From: Heterohyrax brucei
Lineage: Eukaryota; Chordata; Mammalia; Hyracoidea; Procaviidae
DNA: 64,000 nucleotides
Assembly (NCBI GenBank): GCA_028571685.1
Contig: CM053164.1
Location: 41,032,501-41,096,500 of the forward strand
Direction of reading: 5' to 3'
Part shown: positions 22,791 to 33,800 of the stretch, piece after piece
Numbering within the stretch: position 1 is the stretch's first letter
Layout: every line of letters starts with the position of its first letter
The notes under the pieces: model-generated
What the model saw: the letters and a program-made list of their open reading frames with translations, nothing else
Databases searched by the model: none
What the model was told of the DNA's origin: nothing
Translations under genes and position numbers: made by a program

Positions 22791-23448
22791 CAAACATAAG
22801 AGGACCCTGTAAAGGGTCAATGAAAAATCCATCCTATGAGATGGATTGACACCATGGCTACAACAGTGTGCTCAGATGTAGCAACGTTTGTGAGGACAGT
22901 GCAGGACCAGGCAATGTTTTGTTCTATTGTACATACGGTCACTGAGAACCCACGTGATAGCACCTGACAAGAGGAAAGGCAGGAATTTCAGTCCAGGTCT
23001 GTCTGGTCCCCAAACCCAAGCTTTATCCACATTCCTGCACCAAAATGGAAAGGATGCGCACTTGAGAGTCAAGCCCCTGGACCAGCAGGCAGGACTGGCT
23101 GAGAGCTGAGGACCCTGGCATTCGTGCCAGTTCAAGGTAGGACCAGGGGAGACGTGAAAATCGTCTTGTAAATCTCTGCATTCAATGGGGTGACCAGATG
23201 AGCTGATGAGCTGTCACGGGAATGATGTCAATTCCGCACCTAGGTCCACAGCATCTCTCCTCCAGGATGGTGCCAGCTGGACAACACTGCAGGTGGAGAA
23301 GCCTGGGACTGGGCAAGAATGTGTGCTCACAGAGCGGGAATGTGCCCCAGAGAGCTGACGTAGCCTCGAGCTGCAGTGCTAGGAGTGGGCGGGCACGTCA
23401 GCGCTGTGCGCCCTGGGAAGTTCTTGCACAGTATCCTCATACCTAACG
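22791..23448. other. Unique sequence
   Basis: Nothing recognised. Confidence 0.45.
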
Positions 23449-23592
23449 GCAAACCCACTGCTGTCAATTTCAACTCAGACTGACCCTGTAGGACAACAGA
23501 GAACTACCCCGTAGGGTTTCCAAGGACAGTGAATTTCAACTGCTGACCTTTTGGTTAGCAGCTTTAGCTCTTAAGCACTATGCCACCAGGAC
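23449..23592 (-). mobile_element. RTE-tailed SINE, short variant, antisense
   Basis: From 'caaacccactgctgtcaatt' to 'aagcactatgccaccaggac'. Full family length. Confidence 0.9.
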
Positions 23593-23741
23593 TAGAAAAA
23601 ATGGATTGGATGACAACACAGGCACAGCTGCCTATTGAAAAAACAACATGCAAAGTGACCTTTACATACCTAAATCACCCTGGAGACGAGTCTCTGTGAT
23701 GTGTCACAGGACTCTTTGATCCTTGACTTGGATTCCAAAAA

Positions 23742-23945
23742 GTAGTCTGTTGCCATTCAAGTTGATCATGACTCACAGAGACCCCCCACGCACATTGCAG
23801 AGCAGGACTGTGTCATTTGGTTTTCTTGGCTGTAGTCTTACGGAACCAGGTTGCCAGGCCTATCTTCCATGACATCACTGGGTCAGTCTAAACCACCAAC
23901 ATTTAGGTTAGTAGTTGGACATAAATGGCACAATCCAGGAACCTT
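23742..23945 (-). mobile_element. RTE-tailed SINE, long variant, antisense
   Basis: Tail 'ttgccattcaagttgatcat', middle 'ttcttggctgtagtcttacg', head 'gcacaatccaggaacc'. Diverged. Confidence 0.82.
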
Positions 23946-24149
23946 CGATTAAGGCCGCTGAGAAGCCCATGCTTTTTTATTTGGTGCATTTTCCTCCATT
24001 AGGCATAAATGTTTTTCCATGTTCCTACACAGACAGTGTAATTATCATTTTAATGGTTGCATAGTTCAAATTCCCAGGGTGGAATGCCCTGTCTATGTGA
24101 TGCCTCCAAGGAGAACCTGGAAATCTAAACTAAGAAAAAAAGCCTCAAA

Positions 24150-24545
24150 AGATGAAAAAAATAATACATGGGGACGTTTATTGCAAAGTTATTTATAGTA
24201 GCAAAAAATAAAATTTAAAAAAATCCTGGGAACAATGTTAATGTCCAGCTATGAGAAATGGTTTAGTGAATCGGAGCTCAATGCAATTATGCAACCACTG
24301 AAACGATAATTACATGGACTATGTAGCAACATGGAAAAACATTGAGGCCTGGTGGAAAAAAAAAAACACAGAATAAAATTGCATCCACATTTGTCTACAG
24401 TGATATGCAATGAAGTGTGCTTGGGGAAAAGATGGCAAAAGAATATAGAAAATGAATACTTAGGGTGATGGGGTAGTAAGGAATTAGTTTTTTTAGATTT
24501 ATTATAAAGCTGGCATACTGTCTTAACAATAAACAAAAAGCAAGT
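24150..24545 (+). mobile_element. Old L1M 3' end
   Basis: 'gcaaagttatttatagtagc', 'ctgggaacaatgttaatgtc', 'atgcaaccactgaaacg' and 'ggaaaaacattgaggcc' follow the order of the L1M/HAL1 3' region. Confidence 0.65.
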
Positions 24546-24726
24546 TAGAAAAGAAAGTGTGCTCCAAGGACAATTTTCTAAAAACAGTTCCTTTACAGGT
24601 AGTTGCAGGCAGGTGCATTTTGCTCCTGCCTTTTGCTCTACTCTTTGGGGAGCAGAGGCTGGGCCCCAGGAGAGCTAGGCCCTTGGCTCCTGGACCTAGG
24701 AAGGGACTAGTGAGAGGTTCTTCACT

Positions 24727-25075
24727 GTAGGGCCTTGACCATGATGGTTCAGTGATGGAATTCTTACCTTCTGTGTGAGAGACGAGGGTTCTACTCAAGA
24801 CCAATGTGTCTCATGTGCAACAACCGCCTGTCAGTCAGTGGGGGCTTGTGTGTTGCTATGGTGTAGAACTGGTCTTAGCAGAGCTTCAAGACTGAAAGGC
24901 CTGGCCATCTACTTCTGAAAATCAGCCAGTAAAACCCTACAGATCACAACAGTTTGATCAATGCTCTATTGTGGAGATGACGCAGCAACAGGCAACGTTT
25001 CTTTCCTTTGTGCATGGAATCAAAATGAATTGTGGGACGACATAGTGGCCACTGACCTGATGGTAACTAATAACA
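24727..25075 (+). mobile_element. SINE with tRNA-Gly-like head and RTE body
   Basis: The head 'gatggttcagtgatggaatt' followed by 'gggttctactcaagaccaat' closely resembles a tRNA-Gly gene (A box, anticodon-arm region, B box). The body ('ggcttgtgtgttgctatggt', 'ccatctacttctgaaaatca') resembles the 5' end of the RTE on the minus strand at 58140-58310. The 3' end has the RTE tail with 'aactaataacaacaat'. This head differs from all the other SINEs in the window. Confidence 0.8.
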
Positions 25076-26644
25076 ACAATTACGCAGTGATCAGGAGGGT
25101 AGAAGCACAGTGGAAGAAAGCCCAGCTGCCGCTCACAATCTGTCAGTGTCTGCACCTTTCCGTAAAGTAGCCAGAGGCTGACAGGGAGCAGTTAATGAGC
25201 ATTTTTGCCAATAATTCTCCAGGGTTTTAAGAACACTGTTGCCCCTTGTGCCGCTTTCCTACTCTCTCAGTCTGCCTGGTTGTGCTTGCAATGTCAGGCT
25301 TTCCTCTCCTCTCAGGTGGGTCCCTGGTGGCTTAGAGGACTCTCCAGAGAGGTAGAACTTGAGGGAAATGGGCCACCACCAACTGCCTGACCCCATGGGG
25401 CAGCCTCCACCCCCAGAGGACCCTCCCCATCCCAGGAGGCCATCTGTCCAGAAAACAGGAATAGTTCTCCAGGCAGGCAGCTACTTCTGTAGAGAAGAAA
25501 CCCATCCCTGATCCAAAGCTGCCCTGGCCAGCCTTTTTCCCTGAGATCACATGCAAACTGCAGTCCAGGACTGGGCACCACAAAGCCAAGAACACAGAAA
25601 ACTTGAGGGGCTGAATCCTGGGGGCCTTGTCCTGTGCCACAGAAGTGGCCAGGCAAGGCCCCTCCATAGTTGGGGTGGTGCAGGGCTTGGCCTGCCCCTT
25701 AGTTGGGCTGGCGCAGGGCCAGGTGCCCCCTGCACCTGGGGAATGGTGTCCCAGTACCCTAGCCAGGTAAGTGCCAGGCAAGGGGCACCCACACTCCCCT
25801 GAAGGCTAGCCCTCAGGCCACTGGGAAGGCCTTGGAAGCCGAAGGGTAGAGCTCCTTGTCCCTGTGGAGGCAGCAGCAGGCCTGAGGCTGCAGTGGGTCG
25901 AAAACCCTGGGAACAAAGCCCTGGCCAGCACCTCATTAGGGATGTGGGGGAGGGGGGGACAATTCAGGAACAACATTGTTTATTTTTCTATTTTTAAGCA
26001 AGTCTGAGGTCTCTGGGGGCACAAATGAAGTTATCAGAAAAGACATGAGTGGAATAAAGCCTTAAGCCAGCAGGCTGAGAAGGGCTCTTGGGACCAGGAC
26101 TCTTGAAAAGCTGAGAAGGGGTTTGTTTATCTTGTACTCTGTGAGCTTAGAACTGTGACCGAGGTGCTGGACAAACATGTCCCCAGCCTTCTCTCCCTCC
26201 CCCTACCCCTCACCTCTGCCCATAAGCCCTGGGCTGCCTGTTCCCTTGGTGCAGCTGGGGAATTCAGCACGAGCAATACTGTAAAAATAATCCCATCAGT
26301 GTCATCTGCAGAAGCAAGAGAGGAGGCTCCAGCTCTGGAAGGAAGCCTTGGATTCGCGTCTCACCTCAGACACGAGAATAGTTTTCAACGTGGCAGCGAG
26401 GCCCAGCAGAATAGGGTAAAACACCCCACCAGTCCCAGCCCTGTCACTGCCTGGCTCTGCCTCGTAGACAACCCCTCTACCTCCTCAAGGCTCATTTACC
26501 TCCTCCATCCTACGGGGCCAATCATCCTTCCACGCTTTCACTCACAGACACATTGGAAGAAGAAATAAGATGACGTGTATGCACCTACCTAGGGAGAATG
26601 GGAGCATACATCCCCCCAAATCCATCCACACACTGAGAAGGGCC
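25076..26644. other. GC-richer unique sequence
   Basis: Overlapping frames on both strands (up to 149 codons between 25312 and 25936) reflect high GC and few stops. I see no domain or exon structure and few CpGs, so it does not look like a CpG island. Confidence 0.45.
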
Positions 26645-26790
26645 ATTGCCATTCCCATTTTAAAGACAAAGAAGCTGAGGCCCTAAGAAGTTAAGTGACT
26701 TGCCCAAGGTCATCCTGGGAAGATTCAGACTCAGGCCTATGGAGTGCCAAAGCCCATTCTCCTTCCACACTGCTGAACCGCCACTTAAGT
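26645..26790 (-). mobile_element. MIR SINE, antisense
   Basis: 'gaagctgaggccctaagaag' then 'gtgacttgcccaaggtcat' is the reversed MIR core. Confidence 0.7.
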
Positions 26791-27534
26791 GCTTGCTGCA
26801 CGCCAAGGATACTACATCCTGCTGCCAGAAGCCTTGAGAGGAAGCAAGAACCACTGAAAGGCCCAGTAAAGACCTGGCTGGGTTTGGCTGGATGAGAAAG
26901 ACCTGGAAGAAGAAGTGTGCTGTGTGGTAAGAACAAGGAGAGCTAGAATTGTGGTCAACAGTCCTGCATTCTGGCCTTTGCCTAGGACCAGCTGGATGGT
27001 ACGGGCAGGTCACTTAGCTGTCCTAGGCCCAAATTCCCGCTCTGTGAATCAGAGGTCTTAACTGTAGCTGCTTCCTGAGACTGATGGGAAGCTCTGGTAA
27101 GAGGTGACATGTCATGAGCCAGGGAAATGGTCCAGCTCTGTGCAAATGGAGACAAAACACCTCTCCAGTTCCTGCCCCCAACAACAATGTGCAACGTGGG
27201 CTGAGCTGATTGTCACCAGGCCACCGGTGGGAAGCCCTCCACACTGCCCCCTTCAGAGGCAGCATCCATGGGCAGTCACTGCAAAGGCAGAATCTCCCAC
27301 TTTGGATGCACTGGGGTGGGGGTTGGATGGGCCTCTCCCAAGGCTCCCTTCACCTCCTCCCCTGGCTGAGAGCCACAAGCTGTCTGTGCCCTGCCCTGGA
27401 GTCAGATATAAAGTTGAGGACAAGGAAGAGGAAGGGTCAAGGCTACTGGGCCAGCTGAGGGAAAAGCTTAACCTGGAACCCGGAGTTCTTTCACACATCC
27501 CAAGGGCTTCTTAGTACCTTGTATGGAAGGTGTT
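26791..27534. other. Unique sequence
   Basis: No gene or repeat recognised. Short frames on both strands (up to 136 codons at 27104-27514) lack features. Confidence 0.45.
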
Positions 27535-27650
27535 CTCTTCTCACACTCATTTGAAAGATGAGCAAACTGAGGTTCCAAGCAGAGGGATGGCATGCCCAAG
27601 GCCGTTGGGTTTAAGTGGCAAAGCTGAGGCTGGAGACCAGGTCCTTGTCT
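27535..27650 (-). mobile_element. MIR SINE fragment, antisense
   Basis: 'gatgagcaaactgaggttcc' with 'gcatgcccaaggcc' and 'agtggcaaagctgaggct'. Confidence 0.62.
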
Positions 27651-27926
27651 CTCTGTGGCCCACTCAGCCCGGTCACTGAGTTTTCTCTCCAACAACTTGT
27701 TAATTCTTTGGCTGCATGTCTAAATAAGGGTCTTTACCAATTCCAAGGCCTGCTAACTGATGAAGTTGTCAGAAAGGGACCTAGTGATGCTTCAAATTCA
27801 GGGAGCCAGCCAGCTGTCCAACTGCCCTCCAGGTTGTGACTGTGCCAGGGAGCCGGGACCCTCCGCAGGGCTGGAAGTTGAGTCTCTGCTGTCTTTCATT
27901 AGTGTGGGACTACGGACTCGGCGGCA

Positions 27927-28047
27927 GCACTGGCGGTGTAGTGGTTAAGAGCTGTGGCTGCTAACCGAAAGGTCAGCGAAGCCCTGTGGAGCAGTTCTAC
28001 TGTTCTGTAGGGTGGCTATAAGTCAGAATCGACTCAGTGCAACAGTC
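27927..28047 (+). mobile_element. RTE-tailed SINE, short variant with internal deletion
   Basis: 'cactggcggtgtagtggtta' to 'gtcagaatcgactcagtgca'. About 25 bases around the B box are missing. Confidence 0.85.
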
Positions 28048-28127
28048 TTTGTCTTACCAGGCTGGTTGCTTACCCCTTTTTATCCCCTGCTTGCCCAGTT
28101 GTGAGAATAACAGCCCCTCCCGTTGGG

Positions 28128-28360
28128 TAATCACACACACATACATACATGTATATATACACACACGATTACACACATACAAAACTACACACAAGCACAT
28201 AATTACACAATACGCACATGCATGTGTACACTCACATGCACACACAAATACACACACATATGCACATGTGTGCACAAATATGTACATGATGCACATGTGT
28301 TTGACATACACACATGCACAGCGTGTATACATATAAACACATACACACACACATATCAGC
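28128..28360. repeat. CA-rich imperfect microsatellite
   Basis: Imperfect CACACA, TACATA and TGCACA runs over about 230 bp. The open frames here are artefacts of the repeat. Confidence 0.9.
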
Positions 28361-28429
28361 TGCTTGGTGACCTTGATTGCAGTTTCCCCCAAAGATGGAG
28401 AACTATGGAGAAAAGCAAACAGAAGGATT

Positions 28430-28590
28430 ATGTGCAGATATATTTTTGCTGTGGTGTGGCCTTGGGCAGGGCTATCAAATTTTTGAGCCTCAATTGCCTT
28501 ATCTGCAAAATGGGAAAATACCACCGCACCTTACAAACCTGCTGTAAAAGTCAAATGAGGCAGAGCATGAAAAAGGGCTTTGAAAACCTA
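28430..28590 (+). mobile_element. MIR SINE
   Basis: 'tggccttgggcagggctatc', 'gcctcaattgccttatctgc' and 'aaaatgggaaaata' follow the MIR consensus order. Confidence 0.7.
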
Positions 28591-28997
28591 TTAAGATAGA
28601 CAGCACATACCTAATGGCAGCTGACATTTGGGGTGAGGGAGTAGAAATGCTGTATCCATCTAGTCTATTGCTTTTTTCAGCAAGCCGGGGAGACTACATA
28701 AAGATGAGGGAGGGGCTAGGGTATTGGCCCAAATACAGCTTGAGGATTATCACTGGGTTGTGGGCGACTGCAGGCTCCTCTGCCTGCTGCATTCCCTTTG
28801 GGCTTGATTCTCTTCCCTCTGAGTGAACACAGTGTGCTCAGAAGGCTGCCCTGAGCTCAAGGAAGTGAAGAGGTAAATGTTAGCACGGGCAAGCCAGCTC
28901 CTCATCAATGGATTGAACTTTGAATATGGCATTTCCTCAGGATGTTTTAGAAGTTCAGAGTGTAGAACATGGAAGAAGCCTAGGGTGGGGTGGAAGC
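28591..28997. other. Unique sequence
   Basis: Nothing recognised. Confidence 0.45.
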
Positions 28998-29105
28998 CTG
29001 GGTTCAAACCTTGGCTCAGCCTCTGACTGTCCTTGTGACATTGTATGAGCCATTTCTAATCTGTGGGCCATGGTTTCTTCATCTACAAAGCCCTATCCAT
29101 CCTTA
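28998..29105 (+). mobile_element. MIR SINE fragment
   Basis: 'tgggttcaaaccttggctca' then 'tggtttcttcatctac' matches the MIR sense core. Confidence 0.6.
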
Positions 29106-29307
29106 GGAGATGCCGTGAAGTGGTAGCCATGACAATACTCAACAAATAGGTCAAAATCACACTGGAAAGACTTGGGGTCTTAGGTACTGACACCTCTATC
29201 GTCAATACTTCTCAGACCAGATGGACAGGAGGATTCAATCTCTCTACAGAGGTGTGATCAGCCCAAGGTGCTCTGGGACCTAAAGGCCTCTAGGACTCCT
29301 CCCAGCC

Positions 29308-30194
29308 TGTCTTAGTCATCTAGTGCTGCTATAACACAAATATCACAGATGGATGGCACTAACAATGAGAAATTTATTCTCTCACAGCCCATGAGGCTGG
29401 AAGTCTAAACATATGGTTCCAGCTCCAGCGAAAGGCTTTCTTTCTCTGTTGGCTCTAGAGGAAGTTCTTTGTTATCAATCGTTCCCTGGTCTAGGAGCTT
29501 CTTAGTGCAGGGACCTTGAGTCCAAAGGATATACTGTTCTCCTGTCTCTTGTTCCTTGGAATCCCCATCCCAAGTTTCGGGAGTCCACTCCCTCCCAATC
29601 AATGCCTTCTCTTTAACCTCAGACACCTCTCAAAGTTGGCAAGTGAGTTGATATTGTAATTCAGCTACTTTTGTGATACAACTCTGGGTCTGGCTTTCAA
29701 CAGTATCAGTTACAAGAAATAAGGCTTTCTGTCAAGGCACAAGTGGCAAGTGTAGGTCATTTATGAGGCACTTGAGCTTTGACTCTGAAGCCCTAAGCTC
29801 ATCTCTTTCTTTCCCAGTTTGTCTAGTAAAAATTAGACCAACCAACCAGCTTCCTTGCTCACAGATTGTGAAGACTGATGAATCCCAAGAATGGCAGTCA
29901 AGACCAAAGACAAGCTGCTAGGTCAAGTCCCAAGAACTAGAGGTCAGATGAATAGGAGCCAGCTGCATGATCCAGAGTGAGCAAAAGCTCGTGATCCTTA
30001 TCAGAATGTCCATTCATATTTAGTGCAGGCAGCGTGCCCAAGGAAATTCTCTATCAATTAATTGGCTACTCACAGCACATCCCATTATGGAGGTGATCAT
30101 ATTACATCAAATCTCATCATGGTAGTGATCATGACATCATACAGCAGCACAACCACTGAGAATCATGGGCCAGCAAACTTGACTCAAAATCACA
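29308..30194 (-). mobile_element. Solo LTR (MaLR/ERVL-like), antisense, long 887-bp form
   Basis: It begins 'tgtcttagtcatctagtgct' and is bounded by a perfect 5-bp duplication 'cagcc' (29303-29307 and 30195-30199). The first ~280 bp match the other LTRs of this family and the last ~90 bp match their far end ('gagaatcatgggccagcaaa'). The ~500 bp between are not found in the shorter copies. It is either a longer subfamily or an LTR with nested insertion or duplication ('catcatggtagtgatcatga' echoes 'attatggaggtgatcatatt'). Confidence 0.75.
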
Positions 30195-31300
30195 CAGCCC
30201 AAATGAAGCGGGGCTGTCACTTCTGATATCAAGGTTTCCTCCACTTTTAGTTATGAGCAGACCACTACCTGATAGCCAAGGAAGACACTTTACACGAAGA
30301 GGAAGACCAAACAAACAAGCAGAAGAGAAACACCTTGAAGAAAAGATCAGAGGAGACATTACACCCACGACATTACAAAAAGATAGGAGAGGAAAGGAGG
30401 TGAGGAAAAATGAATAATAAGGGAACAATCCAGGATATACAATGTCAAGATATTAGATCTCCAGAAGGAGAGAACAAAAAAGAAGAAGATGAAGAAAGAA
30501 AAATCAGAAGGGAGGTAATTATCAATAAAGAATTCAAGGAAAGTCTCACAACTGAAGGACACGAGTTTCTAGACTCAGTGGGTCTTCCATATGCTCACTA
30601 TACAGAGGAAACAAATCCACACCAAGACACATTATTGGATATTTTAAAGCACTAAGGTCAAAGAGAAGAGTCAACACATTTCTAGAAAAGGAAGAGGAAA
30701 AGTCATAGAAAAGATCAGGAAATAGGCTTTGGACTTCACAACAAAATGCAGTAGAGCCTACGATTCAGTTCCGTCTAAACTCTCAGTCAAGTGTGAGGGG
30801 AAAGACATTTTCCCCTGCTTCCTTTGTCAAGAAACTACCAGAGGATGTGCTCCATCCACATAAGGAGAGTATCCAGAGAGAGAAGACAGGAAGCAGAAGA
30901 TCCAAGTAAAAGGGATGGCTGTAAAGAGAGATCCCAGTACGACAACACAGAGGGCTCAGAGGGCAACATGTCCTGATGAGAGGAGGTTGGAAGACTCCAA
31001 GAGAAAAAGAGCTGTCTAGAAAACCACTCCCTCCTGAATAACCTTTAGAGGAGATTTACAGTTGGCAGAGGTTTGGTGTTGACGTAACAGTAAGTACACA
31101 GAAAACTGAACAAAACAATTATTATGTCCAGAAAAAGCCAAAACACAAAAAGTCAATATAGTTCTGAATGGCTTCAGCTTTGAATGGCATGTACATGTAC
31201 ATTCTACTACATGTAATGTAAGCATGTATGGATCTAACTGAAATCACAATATAACTATACTGAGAGGATGGGGTGGAAAGAAAGGAAAGAGTTTGATCAT
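30195..31300 (+). mobile_element. Old L1M/HAL1-type LINE, ORF1 end and 3' part
   Basis: The order 'ccacaccaagacacattatt', 'caagtgtgaggggaaagaca', 'ctaccagaggatgtgctcca' and 'agagatcccagtacgaca' follows the 3' half of HAL1/L1M ORF1 regions. A short open frame (30410-30655) is a leftover, with no intact protein. Confidence 0.6.
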
Positions 31301-31327
31301 CTCTGTTGTGGCTATTGCTGTTGTCAG

Positions 31328-31430
31328 CTGGGTTGATTCTGATTCATGAAAGACCCATGTGTTATAAAGTTGATCCAATAGGTCTGAATCACCAGACTTT
31401 AAATTAGCAGCCAAATATAAATTATCTCTA
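31328..31430 (-). mobile_element. Decayed SINE, antisense
   Basis: 'gctgttgtcagctgggttga' then 'taaattagcagccaaata' are weak matches to the SINE tail and head region. Confidence 0.5.
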
Positions 31431-31586
31431 GGGGAAATTAAAGACTGAAATATCAAGACACGGCAATATACATGTGCTCTTTATAGATATGGTGGCAAAT
31501 ACCAAAAGAATCAGCTAACAACTGAAAATGTTTGCTTCTAGAGAAGGAGATCCCTACATGGCATAAATGGTTTGCATTCAACTACT

Positions 31587-31756
31587 AGATCCCTGGTAGC
31601 ACAGTGGTTAAAAGCTACAGCTGCTAACCAAAAGGTCAGTAGTTTGAATGCACCAGCCACACCTTGGAAATGCTATGGCGAAGGTCTACTCTGTCCTATC
31701 AGGTTGCTATCAGTTGTAACCGACTCAATGGCAGTGGGGATTTGGGGGTTTTATTC
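31587..31756 (+). mobile_element. RTE-tailed SINE (first of three)
   Basis: 'atccctggtagcacagtggt' to 'gactcaatggcagtggggat'. Both Pol III boxes are visible. Confidence 0.9.
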
Positions 31757-31776
31757 AACTGCTAGCCAAAAGGAAA

Positions 31777-31940
31777 GCCTGGTAGCAAGGTGGTTAAGTG
31801 CTACGGCTGCTAGCAAAAGGTTGGCAATTCGAATCTACCAAGTGCTCCTTGAAAACTCTATGGAACAGTTCTACTCTGTCCAACAGGGTTGCTGTGAGCA
31901 GGAATGACTTGGCAGCAATGGGTTGGGTTGGGTTTGGATT
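31777..31940 (+). mobile_element. RTE-tailed SINE (second of three)
   Basis: 'aaagcctggtagcaaggtgg' to 'gcagcaatgggttggg'. Same orientation as its neighbours. Confidence 0.9.
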
Positions 31941-31949
31941 TGCTAAGCA

Positions 31950-32116
31950 AAAGGTTGTTTTTTTGGAACCCACTGAGCAGCACCATGAAAGAAAGGCCTA
32001 ACATTCTGCTTCCATAAAGACTACAGCCAAGAAAACCCTGTGAAGCATATCTACTCTGTGACACATGGGGTCACCACGAATCAGAATCAGTTTAACAGCA
32101 ACAGGTTTGGTTTGGG
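31950..32116 (+). mobile_element. RTE-tailed SINE, long variant (third of three), damaged head
   Basis: Contains 'ctacagccaagaaaaccctg', 'acacatggggtcaccacgaa' and the tail. It abuts an RTE fragment in the opposite orientation. Confidence 0.8.
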
Positions 32117-32422
32117 TTGTTAGGTGCCAATGAGTCAGTTCTGACTCATAGTGACCCTACATACAACAGAGCAGGACACTGCCCACACCTTTGGCATCCT
32201 CACCAACACGGCTATGTTTGAGCCCTTTGTTGTAGCCACTGTGCTAATCTATCTCCCTCAGGGTCTTTCTCTTTTGTACTCTCAACCAAGTATAATGTCC
32301 TTCTCAGAGGGCTGGTCCCTCCTTGTAACACACCTAAAGTATGGGAGACAAAGTCTCGCCATCCTCTTTTCTAAAGAGCACTCTGGTTATACTTCTTCCA
32401 AGACAGATTTGTTCATTCTTCT
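32117..32422 (-). mobile_element. RTE LINE 3' fragment A
   Basis: It starts at the RTE 3' end ('ttgttaggtgccaatgagtc' in plus-strand order) and covers about 300 bp of C-terminal coding and tail sequence, antisense. It parallels 53506-53815. Confidence 0.85.
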
Positions 32423-33484
32423 GATGTTATTGCTAGGTGCCATCAAGTCAGTTCTGACTCAGAGAGACCCTACACACAGCAGAACAAGACACTGTCCGGC
32501 CTTGCACCATACCCACAGTCGTTTTTATGCTTAAGCCCGTCATTGCAGCCACTGTGTCAGGCCATCTTGTTTAGGGTCTTCCTCTTTTTTGCTGACCCTC
32601 CACTCTACTAAAGCATGATGCCCTTCTCCAGGGACCGATCACTCCTGATAACCTGTCCAAAGTATGTAAACAGTCTCACCATCTTTGCTTCCAAGGAACA
32701 CTCTGGTTGTACTTCTTCCAGAACAGATCTGTTTGTTCTTTTGGTGGTCCATGGTACGTTCAATATTCTTCTCCAATACCACAATTCAAAGGCATCAATT
32801 CTTCTTTCTTTCTTATTCATTATTCAGCTTTTGCATGCATATGATGCAATTGAAAGCACTATGGCTTGGGTCAGGCACACCTTAGTCTTCATCTTTACTT
32901 TTTAATACTTTAAAGAGGTCCTTTACAGCAGATTTTCCCATCTGATTTCTTGACTGCTGCTTCCATGCGCATTGATTGTGGAACCAAGTAAAATGAAATC
33001 TTTGACAACTTCTGTCCTTCCTCCATTTATCATGATGTTGCTTACTGGTCCAGCTGCGAGGATTTTTGTTTTCCTGATGTTGAGGGGCAATCCGTACCGA
33101 AGGTTGTGGTCTCCTGATCCTCATCGGAAAGTGTTTCAAATCCTTTTTACTTTCAGCAAACAAGGTTGTGCCATCTGCATAATGCAGACTGTTAATGAGT
33201 CCTCCTCCAATCCTGATGCCTCATTCTTCTTCATATAGTCCAGCTTCTCAGATTATTTGCTTGGCATACAGATTTAAAAGGTATAGTGAAAGGATACAAC
33301 CTTGATACACATCTTACCTGACTTTAAACTAAGCAGTGTTCCCTTGTTCTGTTTGTACGACTACCTCTTGATCCTTGTACAGATTCCTTAAAAGCACAAT
33401 TAAATGTTCTGGAATTCCAGTTCTCCACAGTGTTAGCCATAATTTGTTAGGATCCACACAGTCAAATGCCTTCTTCTAATAGCT
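32423..33484 (-). mobile_element. RTE LINE 3' fragment B with RT active-site region
   Basis: A second RTE 3' end ('gctaggtgccatcaagtcag') starts here and runs for about 1.06 kb. The minus strand encodes the C-terminal block (DAFELWYWRRILNVPWT near 32780) and, upstream, reverse transcriptase sequence with YADG at 33181-33170 in place of YADD, then FAES. Frameshifts are present. RTE elements use this enzyme for their own and SINE retrotransposition. Confidence 0.88.
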
Positions 33485-33800
33485 CGTGGTCTACTCAGCA
33501 TTGTTCACAGACACCCTAATTCAAACACATTAATTCTTTGGTCTTCCTGATTTCTTGTCTAGCTTTCACATGCATATGAAGATGCTCAAAATCCCATGGC
33601 TTGGGCTAGACAAATCTTAGTTCTCAAAGTGATATCACTGCTTCTAAACACCTTAAAGAGGTCTTCTGCAGCGGATTTGCCCAATTCAATGTGTTCCTTG
33701 ATTTCTTGGCTAGTGCTTCCCCGGGCATCAGTTGCATATCCAAGTAAAATGAAATCCTTGATAATTTAAGTATTTTATCCATTCACCGTCACGTTGCTTA
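33485..33800 (-). mobile_element. RTE LINE internal fragment C
   Basis: A third copy of the segment equivalent to 32750-33050: 'gcttgggctagacaaatctt', 'tgcttactggtctgactgta'. It adjoins fragment B in the same orientation and repeats part of it. Confidence 0.82.

Noticed and set aside
24727-24800. Possible tRNA-Gly gene
   Set aside because: The A and B boxes look good, but the 3' half of a functional tRNA is not preserved and the sequence runs on into RTE-derived SINE body.
25312-25936. Overlapping frames of 83-149 codons on both strands
   Set aside because: Open frames on both strands at once point to stop-poor GC-rich DNA. No recognised motif.
28123-28599. 158-codon frame rich in H, T and Y
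   Set aside because: Translation of a CA/TA microsatellite joined to a MIR.
30410-30655. Charged 81-codon frame as a small gene
   Set aside because: It lies inside HAL1/L1M-like sequence and is best read as a remnant of a LINE ORF1.
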